From NCBI RefSeq assembly GCF_018122735.1, contig NZ_JAGRRD010000001.1:1141622-1205621 (forward strand): a stretch of 64,000 bases of DNA, in the 5' to 3' direction. The position numbers were made by a program, and so were the translations under genes. The notes beneath the pieces are model-generated. The model did not search any database. It was given only the letters and a program-made list of their open reading frames with translations, and was not told the DNA's origin. Source of the stretch: Azoarcus sp. L1K30 (GTDB lineage Bacteria > Pseudomonadota > Gammaproteobacteria > Burkholderiales > Rhodocyclaceae). Shown piece by piece: positions 9,549 to 17,886 of the stretch (position 1 is the stretch's first letter; each line of letters starts with the position of its first letter).

Positions 9549-10364
9549 TCAACCGTGGGCGCTGCGCGCGAGAATGGCCTGCGCCTTGAGCACCACGGGT
9601 CGGTCGATCATTTTTCCGTCGAGTTGAACCGCCCCCTCGCCGCTTCTTGCGGCCTCCAGCACGCGTTCCGCCCATTGCCGCTCCTCGGCGGACGGCAGGC
9701 AGGCGGCGTGGATCACCGCCACCTGCCTGGGGTGGATGCACAACTTGGCGCCGAAGCCGAAGGTCCGCGCGAAGGCCAGGTCGGCCCGGATGCGGGCCTC
9801 GTCGTCCAGCGTCGGCGTAACGCCTGCCACCGGTGCGGCGATGTCGGCACACCGCGATGCGATGGCGATCCGCGAGGACGGATAGATCAGCCCGAGTTCG
9901 TCGCCGGACAGATCGAGATCGACGCCGTAGTCGAGGGTGCCGAAGACCAGTCGCTGCACCCTGCCGGCCGCAGCGATTCGGTCCACGTTGGCCACGCCAC
10001 GTGCGGACTCGATCAGCGGCAGCACCTTCAGCGCCGGACCGGTGGCGCCGACCAGCGCGTCGACCTGTTCCGCCAACTCGACCTTGGGCAGCATCACGTG
10101 GACGATGTCGAGTGCCTTCATCAAGGCCGCGTCGTCGGCAAAACACGCCGAGTTCGCATCGTTGATGCGGACCACGACGCGCGCGGCCGCCTCCGGGTGC
10201 GCGGTGATCCAGTCCGCAATCGCGTTTCGGGCCAGCGCCTTGTCGGCCGGCGCGACGGCGTCTTCGAGGTCGAGCACGATGGCGCCTGCCCCTGCGGCAC
10301 TGGCCTTGTCGAAGCGTTCCGGACGGTTGCCCGGAACGAACAGATAGGTGATCGGGAGTGTCAT
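9549..10364 (-). CDS. CitE-like CoA-ester lyase, probable (S)-citramalyl-CoA lyase
   Basis: 271-residue HpcH/HpaI-CitE TIM-barrel protein. It has the N-terminal LFVPGNRPERFDKA, the Mg-binding acidic pair region LDLEDAVAPADK, the Arg in VVRINDANS, LPLIESARGV and the C-terminal KLCIHPRQV. Such enzymes cleave citramalyl-, malyl- or citryl-CoA; with an adjacent CoA-transferase and MaoC-type hydratase this fits Ccl of itaconate degradation, giving acetyl-CoA and pyruvate. No citrate lyase CitD/CitF genes are present, which argues against a citrate lyase subunit. The CoA-transferase gene ends 20 bases upstream. Confidence 0.85.
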   Translation of the reverse strand: MTLPITYLFVPGNRPERFDKASAAGAGAIVLDLEDAVAPADKALARNAIADWITAHPEAAARVVVRINDANSACFADDAALMKALDIVHVMLPKVELAEQVDALVGATGPALKVLPLIESARGVANVDRIAAAGRVQRLVFGTLDYGVDLDLSGDELGLIYPSSRIAIASRCADIAAPVAGVTPTLDDEARIRADLAFARTFGFGAKLCIHPRQVAVIHAACLPSAEERQWAERVLEAARSGEGAVQLDGKMIDRPVVLKAQAILARSAHG

Positions 10365-10384
10365 CGCATGCCTCCTGCGCGCAC

Positions 10385-11566
10385 TCAGATCACACCAGCG
10401 CTTTTGAGCGCAGCGATGCGATCTTCCGGGTAGCCCAAGCCGGCCAGAATGGCGGCACTGTGCTCGCCCAGTGCCGGCACCGGATCCATCCGCGGCTCAC
10501 ATTCTTCCCACGACCCCGGCGGCAGCAGCGCGGGCACGACCCCGGCCGAGGTCCCCACTTCGCGCCAGCGCTTGCGCGCCTTGAGCTGGGGGTGATCCCA
10601 TACGGCGTGCATGTCATTCACATGGGCATTTGCAATCTGGGCCGCTTCAAGCCGCTCGATCACCTGTTCGGATGTCAGGCTGGCGAAGGCATCGACGATG
10701 ATCTGGCGCAGTTCGACACGCGCCGCGCTGCGCTTCGAGTTGCTCGAGAAGCGAGCTTCCGAGGCCAGGCCGGGCTGCAGCAGCACCTTGTCGCAGAAGG
10801 CCGCCCACTCGCGCTCGTTCTGCAGACCGAGCATCACGACTTTGCCGTCGCCCGCCGGGAACGGACCATAGGGGTAAATCGTGGCGTGGCTTGCGCCGGT
10901 ACGCGGCGGCGGCGACGCACCGTCGAAGGCGTAATACAGCGGATACGTCGTCCATTCCACCAGGCTCTCGAGCATCGAGATGTCGAGGTGCTGACCACGA
11001 CCTGTCTTCTGGCGCTGCAGCAGCGCCGCAAGAATGCTGGAGAAGGCGTACATGCCGGCCGAAATGTCCGCTATCGAAGGGCCGGCCTTCGACGGCTCAT
11101 CCTCGGTTCCGGTGACCGACAGGAAGCCCGATTCGCTCTGGATCAGCAGGTCGTAGGCCTTCTTGTCACGATAGGGGCCATCACTGCCATACCCCGAAAT
11201 ATCGCAGACGATGATCTCGGGCTTGAGCGCCGACAGTTCGGCATACGACAGTCCGAGCCGCGCTGCCGCGCCGGGCGCCAGGTTCTGCACCACGACATCG
11301 GCCTCTTCGACGATCAGGCGTTTGAGGATGATCTGGGCTTCGGCGTCCTTGACGTCCAGCGTCAGGCTTTCCTTGGAGCGGTTGGTCCACACGAAGTGCG
11401 AGGCCAGGCCGCGTACGCGCTCATCGTAGCCGCGGGCGAAGTCGCCCACACCAGGGCGTTCGACCTTGATCACTCGAGCCCCCAGATCCGCCAATTGGCG
11501 GGTAGCAAACGGCGCCGCGATCGCGTGTTCGAGGGTAACAACGGTAATGCCTTCCAACGGTCTCAT
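10385..11566 (-). CDS. CaiB/BaiF (family III) CoA-transferase, probable itaconate/mesaconate CoA-transferase
   Basis: 393-residue family III CoA-transferase. Typical features are the N-terminal MRPLEGITVVTLEHAIAAPF with ATRQLADLGARVIKVE, the conserved Asp in PSIADISAGMYA, GRGQHLDISMLESL and a C-terminal HVNDMHAVWDHPQL. It would move CoA from a donor such as succinyl-CoA to a C5 dicarboxylate. Sandwiched between a CitE-like lyase and a MaoC-like hydratase, it corresponds to Ict (Rip1) of the Pseudomonas/Yersinia itaconate pathway. A related arrangement is also used for mesaconate, so the precise acid is open. Confidence 0.85.
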   Translation of the reverse strand: MRPLEGITVVTLEHAIAAPFATRQLADLGARVIKVERPGVGDFARGYDERVRGLASHFVWTNRSKESLTLDVKDAEAQIILKRLIVEEADVVVQNLAPGAAARLGLSYAELSALKPEIIVCDISGYGSDGPYRDKKAYDLLIQSESGFLSVTGTEDEPSKAGPSIADISAGMYAFSSILAALLQRQKTGRGQHLDISMLESLVEWTTYPLYYAFDGASPPPRTGASHATIYPYGPFPAGDGKVVMLGLQNEREWAAFCDKVLLQPGLASEARFSSNSKRSAARVELRQIIVDAFASLTSEQVIERLEAAQIANAHVNDMHAVWDHPQLKARKRWREVGTSAGVVPALLPPGSWEECEPRMDPVPALGEHSAAILAGLGYPEDRIAALKSAGVI

Positions 11567-11576
11567 TTTCTGTTCC

Positions 11577-12422
11577 TCACTTGATCACCGCGGTGGCTTC
11601 CATCGTCAGCCAGCCTTCGTGATCCTTGGCCCACAGACGGAAGGTCTTGCCGTCGGCCTGAGGCTCGCCGCAGACGAAGAAGTGATTGATGTCGAAGACC
11701 GGGCGCACGGCGCGGAACGCGTAGCTGGCCAGTTCGGCATCGGGCAACTGGTGACGCAGCAGGTCGAGCAGCATGGTGGCGACCATCGGGCCATGCACGA
11801 TCAGGCCGGGATAGCCCTCGACCTCGGTCACGTACTTGCGGTCGTAATGAATGCGGTGGCCGTTGAAGGTGAGTGCCGAGTAGCGGAACAGCAGCACGTC
11901 GTCCGGCACCCACTTCTTCTCCCAGGCGGAGGTGGCCGGTGCGGCCTTGGGCGGCGGTGCGACGTCGTCGGGCCTGGCTGCTTCGCGATAGACGATGTCG
12001 TGAAACTCGGTCAGTGCGATGTCGGTGTCGCCTTCGCGGCGGATCTCGTGACGCACCTTGACGAACACCAGCGGGCCAGTGCGACCGCTCTTTTCGCTCA
12101 CGTCGTGGATGGTCGAAGTGCGCGTCATCACGTCGCCAATGCGCAGCGGCTTGTGAAAAGTGAATTGGCTGCCGGCCCACATGCGCCGCGGCAGTGGCAC
12201 CGGCGGCAGGAAACCGCCGCGCTTGGCGTGACCGTCCGGCCCGATCTCGGACTGGCGGTGCAGCGGCAGAAAGTACAGCCAGTGCCACAGTCCGGGCAGC
12301 GGCGTGCCGACAGCCGGGCGTTGTGCCGGGCGGTCGAAGGTGGCCGACAAGGCGGCGTACGGGGTGGCGGTGGCGATGTCGGAGACTTCTTCCGAGCGGC
12401 CGATCCAGTCCTTGAGATTCAT
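11577..12422 (-). CDS. MaoC/FAS1-like hydratase, probable itaconyl-CoA or mesaconyl-C4-CoA hydratase
   Basis: 281-residue double hot-dog protein. The C-terminal half has the diagnostic stretch FRYSALTFNGHRIHYDRKYV followed by EGYPGLIVHGPMVATML; the Asp/His hydratase residues lie in this region. The N-terminal half is a FAS1-like dehydratase domain. The family includes mesaconyl-C4-CoA hydratase of the 3-hydroxypropionate cycle and Ich (Rip2) of itaconate degradation, both of which form citramalyl-CoA. It stops ten bases before the CoA-transferase start. The start at 12422 (MNLKDWIG) is chosen because the 32-residue upstream extension is unlike the family. Confidence 0.85.
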   Translation of the reverse strand: MNLKDWIGRSEEVSDIATATPYAALSATFDRPAQRPAVGTPLPGLWHWLYFLPLHRQSEIGPDGHAKRGGFLPPVPLPRRMWAGSQFTFHKPLRIGDVMTRTSTIHDVSEKSGRTGPLVFVKVRHEIRREGDTDIALTEFHDIVYREAARPDDVAPPPKAAPATSAWEKKWVPDDVLLFRYSALTFNGHRIHYDRKYVTEVEGYPGLIVHGPMVATMLLDLLRHQLPDAELASYAFRAVRPVFDINHFFVCGEPQADGKTFRLWAKDHEGWLTMEATAVIK

Positions 12423-12487
12423 GTCTGTTTCTCCGTTTGCGCTGAGATGGGTTCGGGCGCCCCGCTGCCTGGCAGCAGGGCGTTCGA

Positions 12488-13771
12488 TCACATCATTCCA
12501 AGGGTTTTGGGCAGCCACAGGCTGAGCGGCGGGTAGTAGGTGACGACCGCGAGGAAGACCAGCATGGTCAGCAGCCAGGGGCTGACGGCCTTGCTCATGT
12601 CGGTCAACCCGAGCTTGCTGATGCCGCTGGCAACATAGAGGTTGAGGCCGACCGGCGGGGTGATCATGCCGATCTCCATGTTCACCGTGATGATGATGCC
12701 GAAGTGGACCGGGTCGATGCCGAGACTCATCGCAATCGGGAACAGGATCGGCGCCAGAATCAGGATGATCGACGCAGGTTCCATGAAGTTGCCCGCGATC
12801 AGCAGCATCACGTTGGCGATCAGCAGGAAGGCGATCGGGCCCACGCCACTGGAGATCAGGCTCTCCGACATTGCCTGCGGGATCTGCTCGCTGGTCAGCA
12901 GGAAGGAGAACAGCACCGCATTGGTGATGATGTAGAGCAGCATTGCCGACAGGTTGGCCGATGACAGCAGCACCTTCTTCAGATCACTCAGGCGCAGATC
13001 CTTGTAGATGAAGGTGGCGACCACGAAGGCATACACGGCACTCATCGCCGCCGCCTCGGTTGCGGTGAAAAGGCCGGAGTAGATACCGCCCATCACCACC
13101 ACGATCAGCATCAGACCCCAGATCGATTCGCGGAAGGCCTTGACGCGCTGTCCCCAGGTGGCGCGCTCGGCACGCGGATACTTGTTCTTCTTGGCGATCC
13201 ACCAGGTGGTGAAGAGCAGCATGCTGGCCAGCACCAGGCCAGGCATGACGCCCGCCATGAACAGCGCACCGATCGAACTGTTGGTCGAGACCGCGTACAT
13301 CACCATCGCGATCGACGGCGGAATCAGAATACCGAGACCACCGGCAGAGGCGACAACGCCCGCGCCGTACTTCTTCGGATACCCCGCCTTGACCATCGCC
13401 GGCAGCAAAATGGAGCCGATCGCCACGACGGTGGCCGGGCTCGAACCCGACACCGCGGCGAACAACGAGCACGCCACCACCGCGCTCAGTCCCAGGCCAC
13501 CCGGCAGGTGGCCGACCATCGAGGTGGCGAACGCGATCATCCGCCGCGCCACCCCGCCGTGAGTCAGGAAGTTACCGGCCAGAATGAAGAAGGGCACGGC
13601 CATGATCTCGAACTTCTCGATCCCGGTGAACAGCTTGAGGGCGACGCTCTCGATGGGCACATCGCTCATGAAGAAGAGGAAGCTCAATACGCTGAGGCCA
13701 AGCGAAATCGAGATCGGCATGCCGGTGATCATCAAGCCCAGCAACAGCACGAAAATAATGGTGGCGTTCAT
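12488..13771 (-). CDS. dctM: TRAP transporter large permease DctM
   Basis: 427-residue, about 12-helix inner-membrane subunit of a tripartite ATP-independent periplasmic transporter. It begins MNATIIFVLLLGLMITGMPI and carries family motifs GSSPATVVAIGSI, SAGGLGILIPPSIAMV and PPVGLNLYVASG. It overlaps dctQ by four bases (ATGA at 13768-13771). Position at the head of the block suggests import of a di- or tricarboxylate. The expected periplasmic binding protein gene is missing upstream (see the fragments near 14.55 kb). Confidence 0.93.
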   Translation of the reverse strand: MNATIIFVLLLGLMITGMPISISLGLSVLSFLFFMSDVPIESVALKLFTGIEKFEIMAVPFFILAGNFLTHGGVARRMIAFATSMVGHLPGGLGLSAVVACSLFAAVSGSSPATVVAIGSILLPAMVKAGYPKKYGAGVVASAGGLGILIPPSIAMVMYAVSTNSSIGALFMAGVMPGLVLASMLLFTTWWIAKKNKYPRAERATWGQRVKAFRESIWGLMLIVVVMGGIYSGLFTATEAAAMSAVYAFVVATFIYKDLRLSDLKKVLLSSANLSAMLLYIITNAVLFSFLLTSEQIPQAMSESLISSGVGPIAFLLIANVMLLIAGNFMEPASIILILAPILFPIAMSLGIDPVHFGIIITVNMEIGMITPPVGLNLYVASGISKLGLTDMSKAVSPWLLTMLVFLAVVTYYPPLSLWLPKTLGMM

Positions 13772-14457
13772 TTCTTGTCTCCCGCCTTGCGCTCCGCATC
13801 CGGACCGAGATCTCGCGGATAGAGGTCGCTGGCGTTCGGGAATTCGATGTTCTCTTCGTCATCCACCGTCGTCTCGTCCATGCCATCGACATGTCCGTGA
13901 TCGTGATGCGGCAACTCGCCGGTACGGATGAATGACAGACAGACCTGGAGGAAACGGAAACACATCAGGCCAGAACCGAGCGGAATGGCGGAATAGACGA
14001 TCCACGTCTGCCATTCGAGATCGACCGTCATCGGACCTTCCATCACCTCGCTCGTATCGAGCCCGAAGAAGTTGTAGAAGGCGTAATGCGCACCGTTCTC
14101 CCACACGAATCGCCCGCCGAGGGTGGCGATGATTCCGGTGAAGAGCGCGCCGGCCAGCAGACCGAAAATGATGAACTTGTAGCGGTTGCGGTCGGACAGG
14201 CGGTTGATCAGCACATCGACGCCGACGTGAATGCCCGTCCTGACGCCATAGGCCGCGCCAAACTTGGCCATCCACACGAACAGGATGATCGTGAGCTCCT
14301 GCGCCCATGACATGTTGATCGAAAGCAGCCAGTCCTGCAGGCCGGGAATGGCAAGCCCGGAGGCATACCGGTGTACGACCGCGGCGAAGGTAATCACCGT
14401 CGCTGCGCCGATGAGGAGCGTAATGAGCCACTCCTCCAGCTGATCGAGGAATTTCAT
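13768..14457 (-). CDS. dctQ: TRAP transporter small permease DctQ
   Basis: 229-residue four-helix membrane protein. The family hallmark is in the central part: SWAQELTIILFVWMAKFGAA and GIHVGVDVLINRLS. The C-terminal tail is unusually acidic and His-containing (PHHDHGHVDGMDE) and longer than in many DctQ proteins. The start at 14457 has GGAG upstream. The open frame extends further up to 14637, but only because an etfA fragment happens to be in frame; that extension is not part of dctQ. Confidence 0.9.
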   Translation of the reverse strand: MKFLDQLEEWLITLLIGAATVITFAAVVHRYASGLAIPGLQDWLLSINMSWAQELTIILFVWMAKFGAAYGVRTGIHVGVDVLINRLSDRNRYKFIIFGLLAGALFTGIIATLGGRFVWENGAHYAFYNFFGLDTSEVMEGPMTVDLEWQTWIVYSAIPLGSGLMCFRFLQVCLSFIRTGELPHHDHGHVDGMDETTVDDEENIEFPNASDLYPRDLGPDAERKAGDKK

Positions 14458-14528
14458 TGGAATCTCCGCGTGAAAATGGGTGCGGCGGGCGGGGCGCATG
14501 CCGCACCCGCCGCACGCCGCGAGGATGA

Positions 14529-14560
14529 TTACTTGGCGCAGGCCGTCGCTGCCCAGCGCC
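14529..14560 (-). pseudogene. Probable 3' remnant of a TRAP substrate-binding protein gene (dctP)
   Basis: Reading minus strand in the frame that ends with TAA at 14529-14531 gives the short tail RRWAATACAK, which resembles the basic C-terminus of DctP proteins. It sits exactly where dctP would be expected, 71 bases before dctQ. Upstream of about 14555 the sequence becomes etfA-like in another frame. The remnant is too short for homology to be certain; position is the main argument. Confidence 0.35.
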
Positions 14561-14637
14561 GCGGCTGCGGTGACGGTGTTGAGGGTGGCCGCCTTGATGG
14601 TCTGGTTGTCGTGTTCAGCAATGACGAGAATGGACAT
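14551..14637 (-). pseudogene. etfA: 5' fragment of electron-transfer flavoprotein alpha subunit gene (etfA), truncated
   Basis: The first ~29 codons read MSILVIAEHDNQTIKAATLN, then TVTAAAALG, which is the standard N-terminus of EtfA. After the LG the expected continuation (GGDIHVLVAG-like) is lost and the frame runs into the dctQ leader. The start codon lies one base after the etfB stop, the normal etfB-etfA arrangement. About 280 residues of EtfA, including the FAD domain, are absent from this locus. Confidence 0.75.
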
Positions 14638-14638
14638 A

Positions 14639-15388
14639 TCAGATCACCTTCGCTTCGTTCTTGAGTTTGTCGACCAGCTGGGCCACGTCGGCCACGCGTA
14701 CCCCGGCGCTGCGCTTGGGCGGCTCGGACACTTTGAGCGTCGCGAGGCGCGGCGCCACATCGACGCCCAGATCGGCCGGCTTCACGGTCTCGAGCGGCTT
14801 TTTCTTCGCCTTCATGATGTTGGGCAGCGTGGCGTAGCGCGGCTCATTGAGGCGAAGGTCGGTGGTCACCACCGCCGGCAGCTTGATCGACAGCGTCTCC
14901 AGCCCGCCGTCGATCTCGCGCATCACCTTGGCATGCCCGTCTTCGAGCGTGAGCTTGGAGGCGAAGGTCGCCTGCGCCCAGCCGTTGAGCGCGGCCAGCA
15001 TCTGGCCGGTCTGGTTGGCGTCGTCGTCGATGGCCTGCTTGCCGCAGATCACCAGCGTCGGGCCTTCCTTGTCGCACACCGCCTTGAGCAGCTTGGCCAC
15101 CGCCAGCGGCTGCAGCTCGACATCGGTCTCGACCAGGATCCCGCGGTCCGCACCGATGGCCATCGCCGCGCGCAGCGTCTCCTGGCATGCGCTCACCCCG
15201 CAGCTCACCGCCACCACCTCGGTGGCCACGCCCGCTTCCTTCAGACGCACCGCTTCTTCCACCGCGATCTCGTCGAACGGGTTCATGCTCATCTTGACGT
15301 TGGCAATATCCACGCCGCTGCCGTCCGCCTTCACACGGACCTTCACGTTGTAGTCAACCACGCGTTTGACCGGGACCAGAATCTTCAC
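14639..15388 (-). CDS. etfB: Electron transfer flavoprotein beta subunit EtfB
   Basis: 249-residue AMP-binding subunit of the ETF that carries electrons from acyl-CoA dehydrogenases to ETF:quinone oxidoreductase. It begins [19 protein letters not shown] and has the ETF-beta signature region [20 protein letters not shown] and [12 protein letters not shown]. The only start in frame with the family N-terminus is GTG at 15388, where related genes use ATG; a junction with frmA sequence lies immediately upstream, so the native promoter and RBS appear lost. With etfA cut short next door, this copy probably cannot form a functional ETF unless a second etfA exists elsewhere. Confidence 0.85.
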   Translation of the reverse strand: MKILVPVKRVVDYNVKVRVKADGSGVDIANVKMSMNPFDEIAVEEAVRLKEAGVATEVVAVSCGVSACQETLRAAMAIGADRGILVETDVELQPLAVAKLLKAVCDKEGPTLVICGKQAIDDDANQTGQMLAALNGWAQATFASKLTLEDGHAKVMREIDGGLETLSIKLPAVVTTDLRLNEPRYATLPNIMKAKKKPLETVKPADLGVDVAPRLATLKVSEPPKRSAGVRVADVAQLVDKLKNEAKVI

Positions 15389-15394
15389 GAGTGA

Positions 15395-15715
15395 ATCGGC
15401 AACAAGAAGGTCATGCGCTCCGCGCTGGAGTGTGGCCATAAGGCTGGGGTTGAGTCGACCACCATCGGCGTGGCGGGTGCCGGCGAAGAAATCCCCCCCC
15501 GCCCCTTCCAGCTCGTGACCGGCCGCGTGTGGCGCGGCTCGGCCTTCGGCGGTGTTCGGGGCCGTACCGAACTGCCGGGCTATGTCGCCAGGGCGCAAGC
15601 GGGCGAAATCCCGCTCGACACCTTCATCACCCATACCATGGGGCTGGAGGACATCAACAAGGCTTTCGACCTGATGCACGAAGGTAAGAGCATTCGCACC
15701 GTAATCCGGTTCTGA
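15395..15715 (+). pseudogene. frmA: 3' fragment of S-(hydroxymethyl)glutathione dehydrogenase gene (frmA/adhC)
   Basis: The plus-strand reading [20 protein letters not shown], then [19 protein letters not shown] and [10 protein letters not shown]-stop matches the last ~105 residues of glutathione-dependent class III alcohol dehydrogenase. The N-terminal two thirds (zinc sites and most of the Rossmann domain) are missing: a TGA stands in frame at 15392 and etfB sequence begins at 15388 on the other strand. The stop is two bases before fghA, the usual partner gene, so the native frmA-fghA operon has lost its 5' part here. An ATG at 15413 could give a 100-residue product, unlikely to be active. 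Confidence 0.75.
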
Positions 15716-15717
15716 CG

Positions 15718-16566
15718 ATGAGCGCCGCCATCGAGCAGATTGGTGCCAACCGCAGCTTCGGCGGTTGGCACAAGCGCTTCCGACACGCCTCCACCACACT
15801 CGGCTGCGACATGGTGTTTGCCGTGTATTTGCCACCGCAGGCCGAGCAAGGCCCGGTGCCGGTGCTGTACTGGCTATCCGGACTGACCTGCAACGACGAG
15901 AACTTCATGCAGAAGGCCGGTGCGCAGCGGATGGCTGCCGCACTCGGCATCGCCATCGTCGCGCCGGACACCAGCCCGCGCGGCACCGATGTCCCGGGCG
16001 ACCCCGACGGTGCGTGGGACTTCGGACTCGGCGCAGGCTTCTACGTTAACGCCACCGCCGCCCCCTATGACCGTCACTACCGCATGTACGACTATGTGGT
16101 GAGCGAACTGCCGGCGCTGGTAGAGGCCAGCCTGCCCGTCACCCCGGTACGGGGCATTTCCGGACATTCCATGGGCGGACACGGCGCCCTGGTCTGCGCG
16201 CTCAGAAACCCGGGGCGCTATCGCTCGGTATCGGCCTTTGCGCCAATCTGCCACCCGATGGACTGCCCCTGGGGACAAAAAGCCTTCTCGGGCTACCTCG
16301 GCACCAAGCGGGAAGACTGGAAGGCGTGGGACGCAACCGAACTCATTGCCACCGCCGGCGAGCGCCTGCCGATTCTTGTCGATCAAGGCGAGGCCGACGG
16401 GTTCCTCGCCGAACAACTCAAACCCGAGGCTCTGCGCGAGGCCTGCGCGGCGGCAGGTCACCCGCTCACGCTTCGATTGCAGCCCGGCTACGACCACAGC
16501 TATTACTTCATCGCCAGCTTCATCGAAGACCATTTGCAACATCACGCAGCCGCATTGCGGCGTTGA
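15718..16566 (+). CDS. fghA: S-formylglutathione hydrolase
   Basis: 282-residue esterase-D-type alpha/beta hydrolase that releases formate and glutathione in formaldehyde detoxification. The nucleophile elbow [10 protein letters not shown] gives Ser151; Asp227 (DQGEADGF) and His260 (GYDHSYYF) complete the triad. The oxyanion-hole motif [11 protein letters not shown] is present, with the usual Cys. It starts two bases after the frmA remnant. With frmA broken, expression and pathway function of this copy are uncertain although the gene itself is intact. Confidence 0.93.
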   Translation: MSAAIEQIGANRSFGGWHKRFRHASTTLGCDMVFAVYLPPQAEQGPVPVLYWLSGLTCNDENFMQKAGAQRMAAALGIAIVAPDTSPRGTDVPGDPDGAWDFGLGAGFYVNATAAPYDRHYRMYDYVVSELPALVEASLPVTPVRGISGHSMGGHGALVCALRNPGRYRSVSAFAPICHPMDCPWGQKAFSGYLGTKREDWKAWDATELIATAGERLPILVDQGEADGFLAEQLKPEALREACAAAGHPLTLRLQPGYDHSYYFIASFIEDHLQHHAAALRR

Positions 16567-16586
16567 TCGAACGACAACGCAGAAAC

Positions 16587-16615
16587 AATGACGCCGGGCA
16601 AGACCCGGCGTCATT
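16587..16615. terminator. Strong hairpin between convergent fghA and aminotransferase genes
   Basis: A perfect 12-bp stem (AATGACGCCGGG at 16587-16598, CCCGGCGTCATT at 16604-16615) closes a five-base loop CAAGA. It lies between two convergent genes. There is no clear T-run on either side, so it may act as a bidirectional but imperfect terminator or as a 3'-end stabiliser. Confidence 0.65.
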
Positions 16616-16635
16616 CCGTTGAGATCAAACCAAAC

Positions 16636-17817
16636 TCAGACTTTCAACAAACCATCGAGCATCGCGATCATCTGATCGATTTCGGCGTCGGAGACCGTCA
16701 GCGACGGCATGAAACGCAGCAGGTTCGGACGTGGCGAATTGAGCAGCAGCCCCGTCGGTGCCGCGTCGAGCGCCGCCTTCACCAGCGCCGGACCACGATC
16801 GCGGTCCAGCACCAGCGCACGCAGCAGACCCACCCCGCGCTCGCCCCCGAGTCCGTGCCCCTGCGACAGTTCGTTCAGGCGCCGCGACAGATATTCGCCA
16901 CGTGCGCACACCGCATCCATGAACCCCGGCGAAATCAGGCGCCGCATGACAGCGACACCCACCGCACTGATCAACGGATTGCCGTTGTAAGTGCCACCCT
17001 GGTCGCCGGGCTCGAAACAGCTCACCGACTCGGTTGCCATCAGCGCTGCCAGCGGCACGCCGCCACCAATGCCTTTGCCCAGCGTCATGATGTCCGGCTC
17101 GATGCCGGCATGCTGGTGGGCAAACAGGCGCCCGGTGCGTCCCATGCCCGACTGGACTTCGTCGACGATCAACAGGATGCCGTGCTTTCGCGTCAGCTCG
17201 CGCAAGCCCGTCATGAATACGGGATCGGCTGGAATCACCCCGCCCTCGCCCTGCACCGGCTCCAGCATCACCGCCACGGTGTCGGGGCAGATCAGCGCCT
17301 CGACCGAATCCAGGTCATTGAGTCTGGCCTTCGGAAAACCAGGCACCTGCGGTGCGTAAAGCGTATCCCAGCCCGGCTTGCCCGACGCCGACATGGTAGC
17401 GAGCGTGCGGCCGTGGAAGGAATGGTCGAAAGTGATGATCTGCCATGCACCCTTGCGATTCAGCTTTCCCCATTTGCGTGCGAGCTTGATCGCACCTTCA
17501 TTGGCCTCGGCACCCGAGTTGGCGAAGAACACCCGATCGAGCGATGAGTGCGCAGTGAGCAGTCCGGCCAGTTCGATCATCGGCCCGTTGAAGAACGCCG
17601 GACTGGGGTTGATCAGTTTTGCCGACTGGGCGACCAGCGCATCGCGGATCTCGGCCGGCGCATGCCCCAGGCAATTCACTGCCCAGCCCTGGATGAAGTC
17701 CAGGTAGGCCTTCCCAGTCGAATCGAACAGCCACGACCCCTCACCGCGCTCGAACAGGATTTCCGGGCGCTGAGTGATGAACATCAGGGCATCCGAATCG
17801 AACTCACCATACCTCAT
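16636..17817 (-). CDS. argD: Class III aminotransferase, acetylornithine aminotransferase type
   Basis: 393-residue PLP enzyme of the class III (ArgD/GabT) family. It contains [17 protein letters not shown], the HSFHGRT motif, [23 protein letters not shown] with its PLP-interacting Asp, and TLGKGIGGG with the Schiff-base Lys. The N-terminal [20 protein letters not shown] fits acetylornithine transaminase of beta-proteobacteria, which transfers the amino group between N-acetylornithine and 2-oxoglutarate in arginine synthesis. The ATG at 17817 has GGAG seven bases upstream; the GTG at 17823 is less likely. It is monocistronic. A succinylornithine or other omega-aminotransferase role cannot be excluded. 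Confidence 0.83.
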   Translation of the reverse strand: MRYGEFDSDALMFITQRPEILFERGEGSWLFDSTGKAYLDFIQGWAVNCLGHAPAEIRDALVAQSAKLINPSPAFFNGPMIELAGLLTAHSSLDRVFFANSGAEANEGAIKLARKWGKLNRKGAWQIITFDHSFHGRTLATMSASGKPGWDTLYAPQVPGFPKARLNDLDSVEALICPDTVAVMLEPVQGEGGVIPADPVFMTGLRELTRKHGILLIVDEVQSGMGRTGRLFAHQHAGIEPDIMTLGKGIGGGVPLAALMATESVSCFEPGDQGGTYNGNPLISAVGVAVMRRLISPGFMDAVCARGEYLSRRLNELSQGHGLGGERGVGLLRALVLDRDRGPALVKAALDAAPTGLLLNSPRPNLLRFMPSLTVSDAEIDQMIAMLDGLLKV

Positions 17818-17886
17818 TGACACTCTCCACGAATAAAAACGATTGCTGAAACATCCACCATCATCCTGCCACGCACGCCTTTCACC

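Noticed and set aside
8074-9627. Plus-strand 517-codon frame opposite the lyase
   Set aside because: His/Gln/Arg-rich shadow frame; the minus-strand lyase is unambiguous.
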